A stretch of 64,000 nt of DNA from Bacteroidia bacterium (GTDB taxonomy: Bacteria; Bacteroidota; Bacteroidia; Bacteroidales; Prolixibacteraceae). The stretch lies in NCBI GenBank assembly GCA_025358025.1, contig JANYKW010000099.1, positions 186,001 to 250,000 on the forward strand, read 5' to 3'. Both the position numbers and the translations under genes were made by a program. Within the stretch, counting starts at the first letter, position 1; every line of letters begins with the position of its first letter. The notes under the pieces are model-generated. The model worked only from the letters and a program-made list of their open reading frames with translations, had not been told where the DNA came from and did no database searches. Positions 42,074 through 51,022 of the stretch are shown one piece after another.

Positions 42074-44401
42074 TCAGATTTGATCTGTTACGATTTTTAA
42101 TTTGGCAAACTTGAGCAACAGTTGTTTCTCTCCGGCATTCGAGAAGAAGACTTTTGCCTTTTTCTCCGGCATCACACCCTCAAGGTCCACAATTTTTCCC
42201 CTGCCAAAACGTTGATGTTCTACATACATTCCCACTTGAAGCGAGTTGGGATCGTTGGCTTCAAAGGGTTCTGCAGGTGCAGCATCACGGCCTCTACTGT
42301 AATTGGAACCCAGTGTTGCCGGGGATCCCTGCCTGGTGAAAGTACTACTTTGGTTTGATAAATTTGAATTTTGGCTGAAGCTGCCAACCGCTGGTGAAGA
42401 GTCCCCGGAGATGTTGTGCTGGAAGAAACGGCTGTTTTGTATATCCAGATACTGGGGATCGATTTCCCCGATGAACCGGCTTGGATGACAGAATTCTGTC
42501 TTTCCCCATTTGAACCGTTGCTGTGCAAAGGAGAGGACGGCATGGTGTTTGGAACGTGTGATAGCCACATAAAAGAGTCTTCGCTCTTCCTCAAGTTCAG
42601 GCAATGTCATTGTGCCGGAAAAGCCCGAGGGGAAAAGATTCTCTTCGAGTCCGACAATAAATACATTGTTAAACTCCAGTCCTTTGGATGAGTGAACGGT
42701 CATCAGGGTAACCTTGTCAAAATCTTCGGATTTCTCATTGTCCTGATCGGTCAGGAGGGATACCTCTTCCAGAAAATTGGCCAGCAGGGAAGAATGTCCC
42801 TCCTCCACAGCACTGATGGTAAATTGCTGTATGGCGTTAAGCAGCTCCTGCGTGTTTTCATATCTGCTGATATTTTCCGGTGTTTTATCCTGGTACAAAT
42901 CGGAGAGAATGCCTGTATCTGAGGCAATTTTCTGGGCCATGAGGTAGGCTTCCATCGAAAAGGAAAGTTCTGAAAAGGATTCCATCATGGAAACAAAATC
43001 GGTAACTTTCCTGGCAGTACCGGTATTAAGACCAGCTTGATGAAGTATTTTAGGATCGGAAGCGACTGCAAACATGCTGGTGTTGTTGTGCGAAGCATAC
43101 TCTTCCAGTTTCCCTATGGTAGTAGCCCCGATCCCTCTTGCCGGATAGTTGATCACCCTTTTGAATGATTCATCATCTTTTTGGTTGATCACAAGACGGT
43201 AATAGGCCAGCAGATCCTTGATCTCTTTGCGCTGGTAAAAGGAGAGTCCTCCAAAAATTTTATAAGGGATGTTTCGTTTGCGGAGTACCTCTTCGAAAAC
43301 CCTCGATTGGGCATTGGTACGATACAAAATGGCGAAATCGGCATAATTGTAGTGTTCCGACATCCGTTTCTGAAATATTTCATTGACTACCAGAAATCCC
43401 TCTTCCTGATCATTGAGTGCATTAAGAACTTTTATTTTGGTTCCTGTTACATTTTCACTGAAGACTGTTTTCTGTAACTGATTTTTATTTTTTGCTATTA
43501 CACTGTTTGCAGCGTTGACAATGGTCTGGGTGGAGCGATAATTTTGTTCAAGCTTGTAAACTTTGAAATCGGGATAATCGTTTTTGAAATTGAGAATATT
43601 TTCAATTCTGGCTCCGCGGAAGGAGTAAATGCTTTGTGCGTCATCCCCGACAACACTGATGTTGTGATGCAATTCTGCCAGTTTCTTGACAATCAGGTAC
43701 TGTGAAAAATTGGTGTCCTGGTACTCGTCTACCAGAATGTAGTGGAATCGTTGCTGGTATTTCAGCAAGGTATCCGGATATTTTTTGAAAAGTATATTGG
43801 TCATTAGCAACAGATCGTCAAAGTCCATGGCTCCTGCATTTTTACACCGCCTGGCATATTCTTCATAAATTTCACCGGCACGTGGTATCCGGGCAGCATG
43901 ATCAGATTCACGAACAGCATCGTTCTGTTTGTATCCGGATGGCAGAACCAGGTTATTTTTGGCTGCCGATATACGGCCCATGATGAGCGATGGTTTGTAG
44001 GTGTTCTCCTCCAGTGCCAGGCTCTTTATAATGGTTCTAAGCAGACTCTTCGAGTCCTGGGTATCATAAATGGTAAAAGTGGATGGAAAATCCAGGAGGG
44101 AAGCCTCTGCACGCAAAATCCGGGAAAAGATGGAATGGAATGTGCCCATCCACAGATACCTGGAAACCTGGGGGCCAACCACGCCTGCAATTCTTTCCTT
44201 CATTTCCCTTGCGGCCTTGTTGGTGAAAGTAAGTGCAAGAATGGAAGAGGGAGGTACTCCGTTTTGAAGTAAATAGGCAATACGATAGGTCAGTACCCGG
44301 GTTTTTCCTGAACCGGCACCGGCAATGATCAGTGAGGGTCCCTGAAAATTCATTACTGCCTGTTGCTGGGCCTCGTTAAGATTATCAAGATAATTAGCCA
44401 A
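42074..44401 (-). CDS. pcrA: UvrD/PcrA-type ATP-dependent DNA helicase
   Basis: 775 residues if it starts at the TTG at 44399-44401, giving MANYLDNLNEAQQQAV. The frame stays open to another TTG at 44434, but that codon lies inside a -7 promoter element. It is a superfamily 1A 3'-5' helicase: Q motif LNEAQQQAV, Walker A IIAGAGSGKTR, Walker B YILVDEYQDTN, motif III VVGDDAQSIYSFRGA, motif IV QNYRSTQ, and motif VI ERRLFYVAITRSK. The C-terminal region, after a Ser/Gln-rich linker, has the GMYVEHQRFGRGKIVDLEG Tudor-like domain that binds RNA polymerase in PcrA. Confidence 0.93.
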   Translation of the reverse strand: MANYLDNLNEAQQQAVMNFQGPSLIIAGAGSGKTRVLTYRIAYLLQNGVPPSSILALTFTNKAAREMKERIAGVVGPQVSRYLWMGTFHSIFSRILRAEASLLDFPSTFTIYDTQDSKSLLRTIIKSLALEENTYKPSLIMGRISAAKNNLVLPSGYKQNDAVRESDHAARIPRAGEIYEEYARRCKNAGAMDFDDLLLMTNILFKKYPDTLLKYQQRFHYILVDEYQDTNFSQYLIVKKLAELHHNISVVGDDAQSIYSFRGARIENILNFKNDYPDFKVYKLEQNYRSTQTIVNAANSVIAKNKNQLQKTVFSENVTGTKIKVLNALNDQEEGFLVVNEIFQKRMSEHYNYADFAILYRTNAQSRVFEEVLRKRNIPYKIFGGLSFYQRKEIKDLLAYYRLVINQKDDESFKRVINYPARGIGATTIGKLEEYASHNNTSMFAVASDPKILHQAGLNTGTARKVTDFVSMMESFSELSFSMEAYLMAQKIASDTGILSDLYQDKTPENISRYENTQELLNAIQQFTISAVEEGHSSLLANFLEEVSLLTDQDNEKSEDFDKVTLMTVHSSKGLEFNNVFIVGLEENLFPSGFSGTMTLPELEEERRLFYVAITRSKHHAVLSFAQQRFKWGKTEFCHPSRFIGEIDPQYLDIQNSRFFQHNISGDSSPAVGSFSQNSNLSNQSSTFTRQGSPATLGSNYSRGRDAAPAEPFEANDPNSLQVGMYVEHQRFGRGKIVDLEGVMPEKKAKVFFSNAGEKQLLLKFAKLKIVTDQI

Positions 44402-44431
44402 AATTGAACTTTTTATGTAGTTGGGGTGTCG

Positions 44432-44439
44432 CAAAGATA
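44432..44439 (-). promoter_or_regulatory. -7 element of the pcrA-like gene
   Basis: TATCTTTG on the minus strand, an exact TAnnTTTG. A GTTAAAA lies 16 bases upstream where TTTG would be expected. Its place about 30 bases before the TTG at 44401 argues for that start codon. Confidence 0.5.
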
Positions 44440-44521
44440 AGCCCCTTGGGTGATCTTTTAACAGAAATGCTGAAAATTATTCCTTGTCAACAGGTGTTAC
44501 AAAAAACGATTGTATTATTTC

Positions 44522-44551
44522 TTTGTCAGGCCGGATAGTTGTTTAAATTTG
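44522..44551 (+). promoter_or_regulatory. Promoter of the T9SS-type surface protein gene
   Basis: TTTG (44522-44525), 18 bases, TAAATTTG (44544-44551). The predicted start near 44558 is about 24 bases before the ATG at 44582, which supports that start over the earlier in-frame ATG at 44510. Confidence 0.6.
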
Positions 44552-44581
44552 TATGATGATTGTTCATCAATCTTTACTGCT

Positions 44582-45886
44582 ATGTACAGACCGCAATTTA
44601 CTTTTGTAGCATTTTTGTTCCTGATAATGTTTTTAACCTTACCGGGAAAGCTGAAGGCACAATCGCTCAATGCTGATAATTCCCCTCATAAAGAGAACAC
44701 AGCCTATCCAACTTATCCTGTCAATGATCCTATTTATTTTTTTTGTACCCGGGAGGGTGTTAATATAGCTAACCTGACTGCCAGGTCCGCCGGCTCTTCC
44801 GTTACTTTTCTTTGGGAAAAATTTGATCAGGTTGCAGTGAAATTTGTGAATCTCTCCAATGAAACCGGGACCACCTCCAACATCAAAACCCTTGCTGACG
44901 GCTGTTACCGGGTTTCCTTTTCGGAAAATGGCACCAATTATCAATTCCGGGCCTGGGTGCTGAATGGCTGGAGCCGTCCAGTCGCATCATTCACCCAAAC
45001 CATTTGCACGGCATTCAGATTATCATCATCAGTTACAGGTGCCAATTACCAGTATTACGATCTGTCCACCGGGAAACCGGTTCCATTGAGTTCCAATTAC
45101 CAATTTCGCTGGTATACGGGAACACAATTGATATCATCAATTCAAAATCCAACCATATCAACCCCTCCAGCGGGTAACATGGTTTACAGGATCGAAATAA
45201 CAGACCGCGCCGGATGCATGAATAGTTCGGATATAGATTATATTTCTCCGCTGCCGGTGGCTAAATTTTCGTGGAGTACACCCCAGCAAAATGATCCTCA
45301 ATATGTTTATCCTCAGGCTCCTGCCGATATTGATTTCAAAAATCTGAGTGAAAATTCCGATGCTGATAAGTACGAGTGGTATCTCTTCAAAGACAAGGCA
45401 ATCCTGGAATCTATGGGAGGTGGAACGGCTGTCATTGACTCATTTCAGGAGGTTCTGTACGATGTTAATCCCTTATATACTTATGAGCTATCCGGAAAAT
45501 ATAAAGTAAAGCTTGTAGCCGGCAAAACAGTTCAGGCACTCACCTGCCGGGATACCTTCTATCTGGCTGATTATATAATTGTTGATACTTCACTCGTTAA
45601 AGTTGCACCAGTTTTTACCCCCAACGGGGATGGTGTTAATGACCTGCTCATCATAAAAACCAGATCCCTGCAATCACTTGATTTCACTGTATTGAATCGT
45701 TGGGGTAAGGTTGTACATCATTTTTCTTCCAATAATTACATTCCTGCTGAGTCGGAAATCGCAGCATGGGACGGCAAAAAAGGTGGCAGTCTTTGTCCGC
45801 CTGGTGTATATTTCTGGGTAGTTGACGCCCAGGGAAGAGATGGAGAACGACGGCGGGAGAAGGGGTTTGTGCAGATGATCTGGTAA
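44582..45886 (+). CDS. Secreted surface protein with type B T9SS C-terminal domain
   Basis: 434 residues from the ATG at 44582. Signal peptide MYRPQFTFVAFLFLIMFLTL ending near KAQS. The middle has Ig/PKD-like strands, with FSWSTPQQNDP and YELSGKYKVKLVAG resembling PKD repeats. The C-terminal ~90 residues are the gliding-motility-associated (CHU_C, type B) sorting domain: APVFTPNGDGVNDLLIIK, then LNRWGKVVHH, WDGKKGG, CPPGVYFWVV and a final FVQMIW. Export through the type IX system is expected. No catalytic domain is evident, so it is probably an adhesin or structural protein. Confidence 0.9.
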   Translation: MYRPQFTFVAFLFLIMFLTLPGKLKAQSLNADNSPHKENTAYPTYPVNDPIYFFCTREGVNIANLTARSAGSSVTFLWEKFDQVAVKFVNLSNETGTTSNIKTLADGCYRVSFSENGTNYQFRAWVLNGWSRPVASFTQTICTAFRLSSSVTGANYQYYDLSTGKPVPLSSNYQFRWYTGTQLISSIQNPTISTPPAGNMVYRIEITDRAGCMNSSDIDYISPLPVAKFSWSTPQQNDPQYVYPQAPADIDFKNLSENSDADKYEWYLFKDKAILESMGGGTAVIDSFQEVLYDVNPLYTYELSGKYKVKLVAGKTVQALTCRDTFYLADYIIVDTSLVKVAPVFTPNGDGVNDLLIIKTRSLQSLDFTVLNRWGKVVHHFSSNNYIPAESEIAAWDGKKGGSLCPPGVYFWVVDAQGRDGERRREKGFVQMIW

Positions 45887-45887
45887 A

Positions 45888-45926
45888 AATTGGGGAATTG
45901 GAAAATATGGAAATTGGGAAATGTGG
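45888..45926. repeat. Short TTGGGGAATTGGAAAAT-type repeat
   Basis: Imperfect GGAAATT/GGGAAAT units fill the gap between the T9SS-type protein and the DUF493 gene, one of many unrelated low-complexity spacers in the window. Confidence 0.6.
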
Positions 45927-45928
45927 AT

Positions 45929-46201
45929 ATGATGGATGAAGCGTTGGAAAAGGCAAAGAGCATTCTTTGGGCACAGCAGAAATGGCCCGGGATCTATTTC
46001 TTTAAATTTATTGTACCGAATGACAAAGTGAAACTGGAATTGGTGAAAAAGCTTTTTCAGTCGGAAGATCATATTACCTATCGTACCTCCAAAGACATCC
46101 GTTTTATCGCAATTTCGTGCAAGCAGGAGATGAAAAATCCAGACGAGGTACTTGCGATTTATCAAAAGGCTGGAGAAATTGCGGGAGTAATTTCGCTGTA
46201 A
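45929..46201 (+). CDS. DUF493 family small protein (YbeD-like)
   Basis: 90 residues from the ATG at 45929 (a second ATG follows at once). Fold expected to be ferredoxin-like, as in the E. coli YbeD family. Visible pattern: GIYFFKFIVPNDKVKLELVK, then YRTSKDIRFIAISCKQEMKN and DEVLAIYQKAGEIAGVISL. The family may have an ACT-like regulatory role, but the function is not established. It lies 42 bases after the surface protein and 47 bases before the S37 peptidase, all on the plus strand. A frame back to 45890 is just repeat sequence. Confidence 0.8.
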   Translation: MMDEALEKAKSILWAQQKWPGIYFFKFIVPNDKVKLELVKKLFQSEDHITYRTSKDIRFIAISCKQEMKNPDEVLAIYQKAGEIAGVISL

Positions 46202-46248
46202 TCTGTGATGGGAAAGGGTTAATCACAAAATCAAAATCTTAAAATCTT

Positions 46249-47559
46249 ATGTATCAATCAAAATTCAGGAAAAACCTGAGGCGTTTAGTTATTATATCCC
46301 TGTTTTTTCTTTTTGTTCTTCCATCGCTTGTTGCCCAATCCCTACTGGAGCGGATTCAGTCACTTCCCGATATCATCTCGGTTGAGAAAATGGAGCAGAA
46401 TCCGTTTTTCAGCGAGGCATATGTGGTAAATGTAAAGCAGCCGGTCGATCACAGGCATCCTGAAAAGGGAACGTTTCCTCAAAGGGTCATGCTGTCTCAT
46501 CTCGCGTACGATCGTCCGGTTGTTTTCGTTACAGAAGGTTATGGAGGCGAATATGCCATGGGAGCCAGGCATCTCGAAGAATTGTGTCCACTCCTGCAGG
46601 CCAACCAACTCTTGGTGGAACACCGCTATTTTGGCAAGTCCCGTCCCGATTCAATCAAATGGGCAGACCTGACAGTCGAAAATGCCGCTGCCGACCAGCA
46701 CCATCTTGTCGGACTGTTTAAAAAGATTTACAGCCAGAAATGGGTGAGTACCGGTATCAGCAAGGGGGGAGAAACGGCGCTATACCACCGGATGCTTTAT
46801 CCGGACGATGTGGATGTATCGGTACCCTTTGTGGCTCCGCTGAACTTTTCTGTTGAGGAGCAGCGACATTCCCGTTTTATTGAAAAGAAGGTAGGTAAAA
46901 GGCAGGAGCGCAAAATGGTAAAGGAATTTCAGTTGGATGTTCTACAACGAAAGGATCGCCTGATGCCCATGTTTGAACAGCTTTGCAAGGAGAAGAACTA
47001 CCATTTTAAGGTGCCTGAGCGAGAAATATTTGATTATTCCGTATTGGAGTATTCTTTTTCATTCTGGCAGTGGGGACATTCCGTCAAAGAGATCCCGGCA
47101 CGCAGCGCCACAGACAAAGAGGTCTTTGATTATTTTCAGAAAATTAGTTCAAGCGATTATTTTGACATTGAAACCGGCAAGGCAAATGCCCCCTTTTTCG
47201 TCCAGGCTCACATGCAGCTTGGTTATTATGCATACGATACCAAGCCATTCAAAAGGGTGATCGAGACCAAAAATATGCATGGTTACATCGAAAGATTGTT
47301 CCTCAACCAGGACCAGATTTTTCCCTACAACCCTGAAATGAGCCTGGAGACAGACCGTTTTATTAAAACCACTGCAAGCAAAGTGCTCTTAATATATGGA
47401 GGAATTGATCCCTGGTCGGCTTCAGCCGCAAATAGAGGGAATAATCCCAATGTGGTCGTTTTGTTTCAGCCGCGTGGCAGTCACCGCAGCCGCATCTCCA
47501 ACATGCCTGCACCGTTGAAGCAAAAGGCGATTGACACGCTCAATGAGTGGATGAGATGA
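46249..47559 (+). CDS. Secreted S37 family (PS-10) prolyl tripeptidyl-type peptidase
   Basis: 436 residues with a signal peptide (LVIISLFFLFVLPSLVAQ). It is a serine peptidase of the alpha/beta-hydrolase clan. The nucleophile is Ser171 in STGISKGGETALYH. The charge relay continues with Asp in IYGGIDPWSA and His in QPRGSHRSRI near the C-terminus. VEHRYFGKSRPD is the strand and loop also seen in the S28/S37 group. Family members cut Pro-containing tripeptides from peptide N-termini. Ends 8 bases before convergent ovoA. With the partial S9 peptidase at the left edge it suggests extracellular peptide use. Confidence 0.88.
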   Translation: MYQSKFRKNLRRLVIISLFFLFVLPSLVAQSLLERIQSLPDIISVEKMEQNPFFSEAYVVNVKQPVDHRHPEKGTFPQRVMLSHLAYDRPVVFVTEGYGGEYAMGARHLEELCPLLQANQLLVEHRYFGKSRPDSIKWADLTVENAAADQHHLVGLFKKIYSQKWVSTGISKGGETALYHRMLYPDDVDVSVPFVAPLNFSVEEQRHSRFIEKKVGKRQERKMVKEFQLDVLQRKDRLMPMFEQLCKEKNYHFKVPEREIFDYSVLEYSFSFWQWGHSVKEIPARSATDKEVFDYFQKISSSDYFDIETGKANAPFFVQAHMQLGYYAYDTKPFKRVIETKNMHGYIERLFLNQDQIFPYNPEMSLETDRFIKTTASKVLLIYGGIDPWSASAANRGNNPNVVVLFQPRGSHRSRISNMPAPLKQKAIDTLNEWMR

Positions 47560-47567
47560 TCAGCTAA

Positions 47568-49676
47568 TCATTTCTTTCTCCAAACACTCACTTCTATATT
47601 CTTCAGAATGGATTTGCGCTGGTTGATCCTGAAAACAGAAAGCAGCACGGTGGATTGATCCGTGCGGATAAAGTTCTCTTTCAGTAGCTCTGCCAGGGAG
47701 TCAACTCCTCTGACAGGTTCTGCAGAACTGCGGAAACCACCCAGCCAGTTTTCGGGTTTGGTGAATTTCTCGTCCCAGTCGTAGGAAGTAGCTATTACCA
47801 ACAGACCGTTTTCGTTAATTCTGAGGTGAAGCTGTGCGAGCAATTCTTTTGGCTGGTAGATTCTGTCGAGGACATCGTTCAGCAGGATAAGGTCATAACC
47901 GCTGAATACATTTTTCATGTTGGCAAAATCTGCTTGCAGAAACTTTACCTTTTTTACAAGAGGTGTCAAATTAAAATCTTCGAGTGTCACCTGACGATAA
48001 TCACCTATTTCACCCTCTTCGGGAAAGATGTAATTAAATCTTCCCTGTTCCTGGAGCTGTGTAGCATTCCGGATCATTCTGGCCGACAGATCCACTCCTG
48101 TAACCTGGTTGAATGTACGGGCCAGCTCCCAGGTTGTCCTGCCTGTTTTGCAGCCCATGTCAAGGGCACAACGCTGATTTCCCGACGAAGAGATCTTTAG
48201 GCAGAAATCTGCCAGGCTCTTTTGAAAATTCGGAGCCGTTAGCGGAGCAGCTCCATAATGTGTTTCGCAATACAGAACTACCTCAGGATCTGTTTCGTAC
48301 GTGTCTTCATAAATTTTGACCTCCTGGTTTGAAGAAACATATCTGAAGCCTGCATGCTGGTAAAAATGACGTCTGAAAGCAAATCTGGAATCACGGATCG
48401 CTTCGTTGCCAGTCGAGATCCATGATCCGCCTTTGATTATGTTGTGACGTGTGTCAAAAGTGGGAGTCGAGAAATCATCGTAGGACGGGTGGATTTTAAA
48501 TCCTTTGTATCCGGAAATAGGGGTTTCAGTCCACTGCCAAACATTCCCGATCAAATCGTAAAATTCACCAAAAGCAAAGCGATCGACAGGACAGGGACTT
48601 TGGAAGTGCTCAAGATTGATATTGCCCGGAGCAGTTTCCCATTCGGGAAGATCAGGAATTTTTGCCCGATCATGCAGGATATACCACTCTTCTTCTGTCA
48701 TCAACCGGATGGGTAATCCTGTTTTTTCTTTTTTCCAGTTGCAAAAGGCCTTAGCCTCCAGGTAATTTACCTCTACTGGCCAGTTCCAGGGCATTTCTAT
48801 CTCCTCGAATACCAATCTTAGCTGATACTCGTGGTCATTTTTTCTCCAGAACAGTGGATACTCCGCCTGGGTATAAGATTTCCATCTCCAGCCCTCTTCA
48901 GTCCAGAATCGTTCGGTCTGATAGCCCCCGTTGAGAATGAATTCGAGGTATTCTCCATTGGAGCACAGGAAGGATGATGCTTCAAACGGTGCAACCTCCG
49001 CATGATGAGATCCATATTCATTGTCCCAGCCAAAGAGGGAATCGTCGAATGACTTACCCAGTTGAATGGTTTCTGCTTTTACTGCCAACAAGCTGTTTTC
49101 CGGAGCCGCGCCATTGCTCAAACAGGTATTCCAGCCCGGAATGGGTTGGAGAAATTCCAGCGGAAGCTGGCGGATCAGGACCGAAGAGGTTTCAATATGA
49201 ATGCGCGAATGTTCGATTCCCATCAGGATGATCCAGAAGGGGTCTTCCCAGCGTATCGGCAGTTGTATTGGCAGTGTTTCAATCTGGGCGACTACCGTGG
49301 CATAAACTTTCCTCCTGTAATCCTTCACTTCATCCACGGATGGCCATTTGTAATTACTTTGACTGAGATCGTCCCATGACATTTCATCTACCCCAATGGC
49401 GAAGATGGATTCAAATTTCGGATTGATTCGGGTCTCCAGAATCTTAGAAATCACCAGTTTGTTGATATAAAAGGCTGCTGTATGGCCAAAATAAAAAACC
49501 AGGGGATGCCTGAGCGGATCTGCAGTCCGGTACAATCCTGCAGGATTTGCAAAAACCTCAAAAAGATGTTCATCCAGGCTGAAGGTTTTCTTGAAATAGG
49601 TAAGTATTTCGGCTCTTTTCTGTTCGGGATTGCCAGTATGAAGGTTTATGCTGCTGGTGATAAAATGGGGATCCAT
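47568..49676 (-). CDS. ovoA: 5-histidylcysteine sulfoxide synthase / mercaptohistidine methyltransferase
   Basis: 702 residues, the full three-domain OvoA. The N-terminal DinB-like domain has the iron ligands His65 (FGHTAAFY) and the HX3HXE motif His156-His160-Glu162 (EHSRIHIE). The middle FGE-sulfatase domain (about residues 200-460) has LMTEEEWYIL, GNVWQWTETP and GGSWISTGNEA. The C-terminal SAM methyltransferase has LDMGCKTGRTTWELA and LLNDVLDRIY. It joins Cys to His with oxygen and N-methylates the product, the key steps to ovothiol. The C-S lyase OvoB is not adjacent. Its upstream spacer is a GATAAAG array. Confidence 0.93.
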   Translation of the reverse strand: MDPHFITSSINLHTGNPEQKRAEILTYFKKTFSLDEHLFEVFANPAGLYRTADPLRHPLVFYFGHTAAFYINKLVISKILETRINPKFESIFAIGVDEMSWDDLSQSNYKWPSVDEVKDYRRKVYATVVAQIETLPIQLPIRWEDPFWIILMGIEHSRIHIETSSVLIRQLPLEFLQPIPGWNTCLSNGAAPENSLLAVKAETIQLGKSFDDSLFGWDNEYGSHHAEVAPFEASSFLCSNGEYLEFILNGGYQTERFWTEEGWRWKSYTQAEYPLFWRKNDHEYQLRLVFEEIEMPWNWPVEVNYLEAKAFCNWKKEKTGLPIRLMTEEEWYILHDRAKIPDLPEWETAPGNINLEHFQSPCPVDRFAFGEFYDLIGNVWQWTETPISGYKGFKIHPSYDDFSTPTFDTRHNIIKGGSWISTGNEAIRDSRFAFRRHFYQHAGFRYVSSNQEVKIYEDTYETDPEVVLYCETHYGAAPLTAPNFQKSLADFCLKISSSGNQRCALDMGCKTGRTTWELARTFNQVTGVDLSARMIRNATQLQEQGRFNYIFPEEGEIGDYRQVTLEDFNLTPLVKKVKFLQADFANMKNVFSGYDLILLNDVLDRIYQPKELLAQLHLRINENGLLVIATSYDWDEKFTKPENWLGGFRSSAEPVRGVDSLAELLKENFIRTDQSTVLLSVFRINQRKSILKNIEVSVWRKK

Positions 49677-49688
49677 ATCATTGGGAAT

Positions 49689-49763
49689 TAAAAGGATAAA
49701 GGATAAAGGATAAGGGATAAAAGGATAAAGGATAAAGGATAAAAGGATAAAGGATAAAAGATA
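49689..49763. repeat. GATAAAG heptamer array upstream of ovoA
   Basis: About ten copies of AAGGATA/AAAGGATA with 7- and 8-base periods mixed, filling nearly the whole 92-base gap between the ovoA start and the next gene's stop. On the plus strand it has the same orientation as the copy after mqnA. Confidence 0.92.
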
Positions 49764-49768
49764 ATAGA

Positions 49769-50302
49769 TTAAAGGAATTTTCCAACCTCCTTCTTCAGAT
49801 CTGACAATGCAAGTGCCACCGGAGCAGGATTTTCATCGTGGTAATTGTTGAAGATCTTTTTGCTAAGCTCGTATCCGGCAACTTGTTGATCCAGCTCTTC
49901 AGCAGAGCGGTTTATCACTGCCACCAGTTTCTCTTTGGCTCCGCGGATTGTTTCCCAAAGGATTGGTGAAATATAAATTTGCTGAGACAGATTGTGCTCA
50001 TATTCCTGCCTGATGGTGACCAATAAAACCTGGTGGTACTGGGCAACAGTTAAATCTTGTGGTGAATGCCTTACAAGCATTGATTCAGGAGAGATCCTTT
50101 CCAGGAAAAAAGTCAGTCGTTCATAAGCCTGCAATTTTACAGGGGTCATCTCTTTGGCATGAATGACCCTGAATTCAAACTCCCTGCGGCGCCTGTCATT
50201 TTCAAGCATATCATGGAATAAAAAATAAGCAGTAACAAAAACGATCAGTGCCGGAAGCACAATCTTCAGAATTTCCCAAAATCCGTTGATATCATTTCCC
50301 AT
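49769..50302 (-). CDS. Membrane-anchored Bacteroidota hypothetical protein (DUF7935-like)
   Basis: 177 residues. One membrane helix near the N-terminus (IVLPALIVFVTAYFLFHDML, about residues 14-33), followed by a basic RRRREFEFRV and a soluble helical domain. The segment KLQAYERLTFFLERISPESM and the later LSQQIYISPILWETIRGAKE are characteristic of a conserved Bacteroidota family whose function I do not know. I place it near DUF7935 with modest certainty. It may be read with the small membrane protein gene upstream, 80 bases away, and with ovoA downstream. Confidence 0.65.
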   Translation of the reverse strand: MGNDINGFWEILKIVLPALIVFVTAYFLFHDMLENDRRRREFEFRVIHAKEMTPVKLQAYERLTFFLERISPESMLVRHSPQDLTVAQYHQVLLVTIRQEYEHNLSQQIYISPILWETIRGAKEKLVAVINRSAEELDQQVAGYELSKKIFNNYHDENPAPVALALSDLKKEVGKFL

Positions 50303-50382
50303 AAATAGTTATTTAAATTTTGTTAATCGACAATATTTCTTTTAAAATATTCCCTTCTCTTCATGTAAAGTACGGTGAACAT

Positions 50383-50775
50383 TTATTTTGGTTTCTGAAT
50401 CAGGCTGTAGTACTGAAAGAACTGTACGGAGAAGAAGAGGATCGTCAGGACCGCTAAAAGGAGATATCTCTTTTTCCTGAAATAGAAAAACAACAAGGAG
50501 GCCAGTGCCAGGGCTGCTCCGGCGACATTCAACCAGCCTGATGTAATCAGTAATCCTGCTGTTTCCCGCAAGGAACTGTTTTCGGTAAAATGAGCCGGAT
50601 TGATCCGGAACAGGTTGAAATAAAGGGAGGTAATTCCAATGGCTGTTAAGAAACCCCAGCCCAAATAGGTAAATAGGGCCTTTTTATCTGCAAATCCGAT
50701 GACAACCAATGCAATACCGATAAATATTCCCCACAAGGGTATTAGCATCGGAATATAGAGATCATGAGTTTGCAT
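50383..50775 (-). CDS. Small membrane protein, unknown function
   Basis: 130 residues with four likely membrane helices: MLIPLWGIFIGIALVVIGFA, TYLGWGFLTAIGITSLYFNL, GWLNVAGAALALASLLFFYF and LLLAVLTILFFSVQFFQYYS. A soluble loop of about 20 residues (FRINPAHFTENSSLRETA) lies between helices 2 and 3. I do not recognise the family. It is followed on the same strand by the single-helix DUF7935-like gene. No motif suggests a transporter or enzyme. Confidence 0.6.
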   Translation of the reverse strand: MQTHDLYIPMLIPLWGIFIGIALVVIGFADKKALFTYLGWGFLTAIGITSLYFNLFRINPAHFTENSSLRETAGLLITSGWLNVAGAALALASLLFFYFRKKRYLLLAVLTILFFSVQFFQYYSLIQKPK

Positions 50776-51022
50776 GGCATGAATTGATTTAATTGTATCC
50801 TGATTTTTAAAGATGCAAATTAGTAAAATATCCTTGAAGAAGGTGTGGAAAGTTTTAGGTAAATGAAGTTTACAGAATTAAATGCAAACGATGACTCCTT
50901 AATTCGTTATTTTTGCCCAAAATAAATGAAATACCCATAAGCAAATTTTCATCCCAACCGAAAATAAATAGGTTGGTATTCCATGATCCCATTAAAAAAC
51001 AAATTACATACGCAAGTAACCG

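Noticed and set aside
42074-44434. Longer pcrA-like start at 44434
   Set aside because: The TTG there lies within an exact -7 promoter element, so it should be upstream of the transcript's start; the TTG at 44401 gives the normal family N-terminus.
20293-49763. Possible CRISPR arrays at the repeat blocks
   Set aside because: The units are 7-12 bases with no unique spacers, and no cas genes are in the window.
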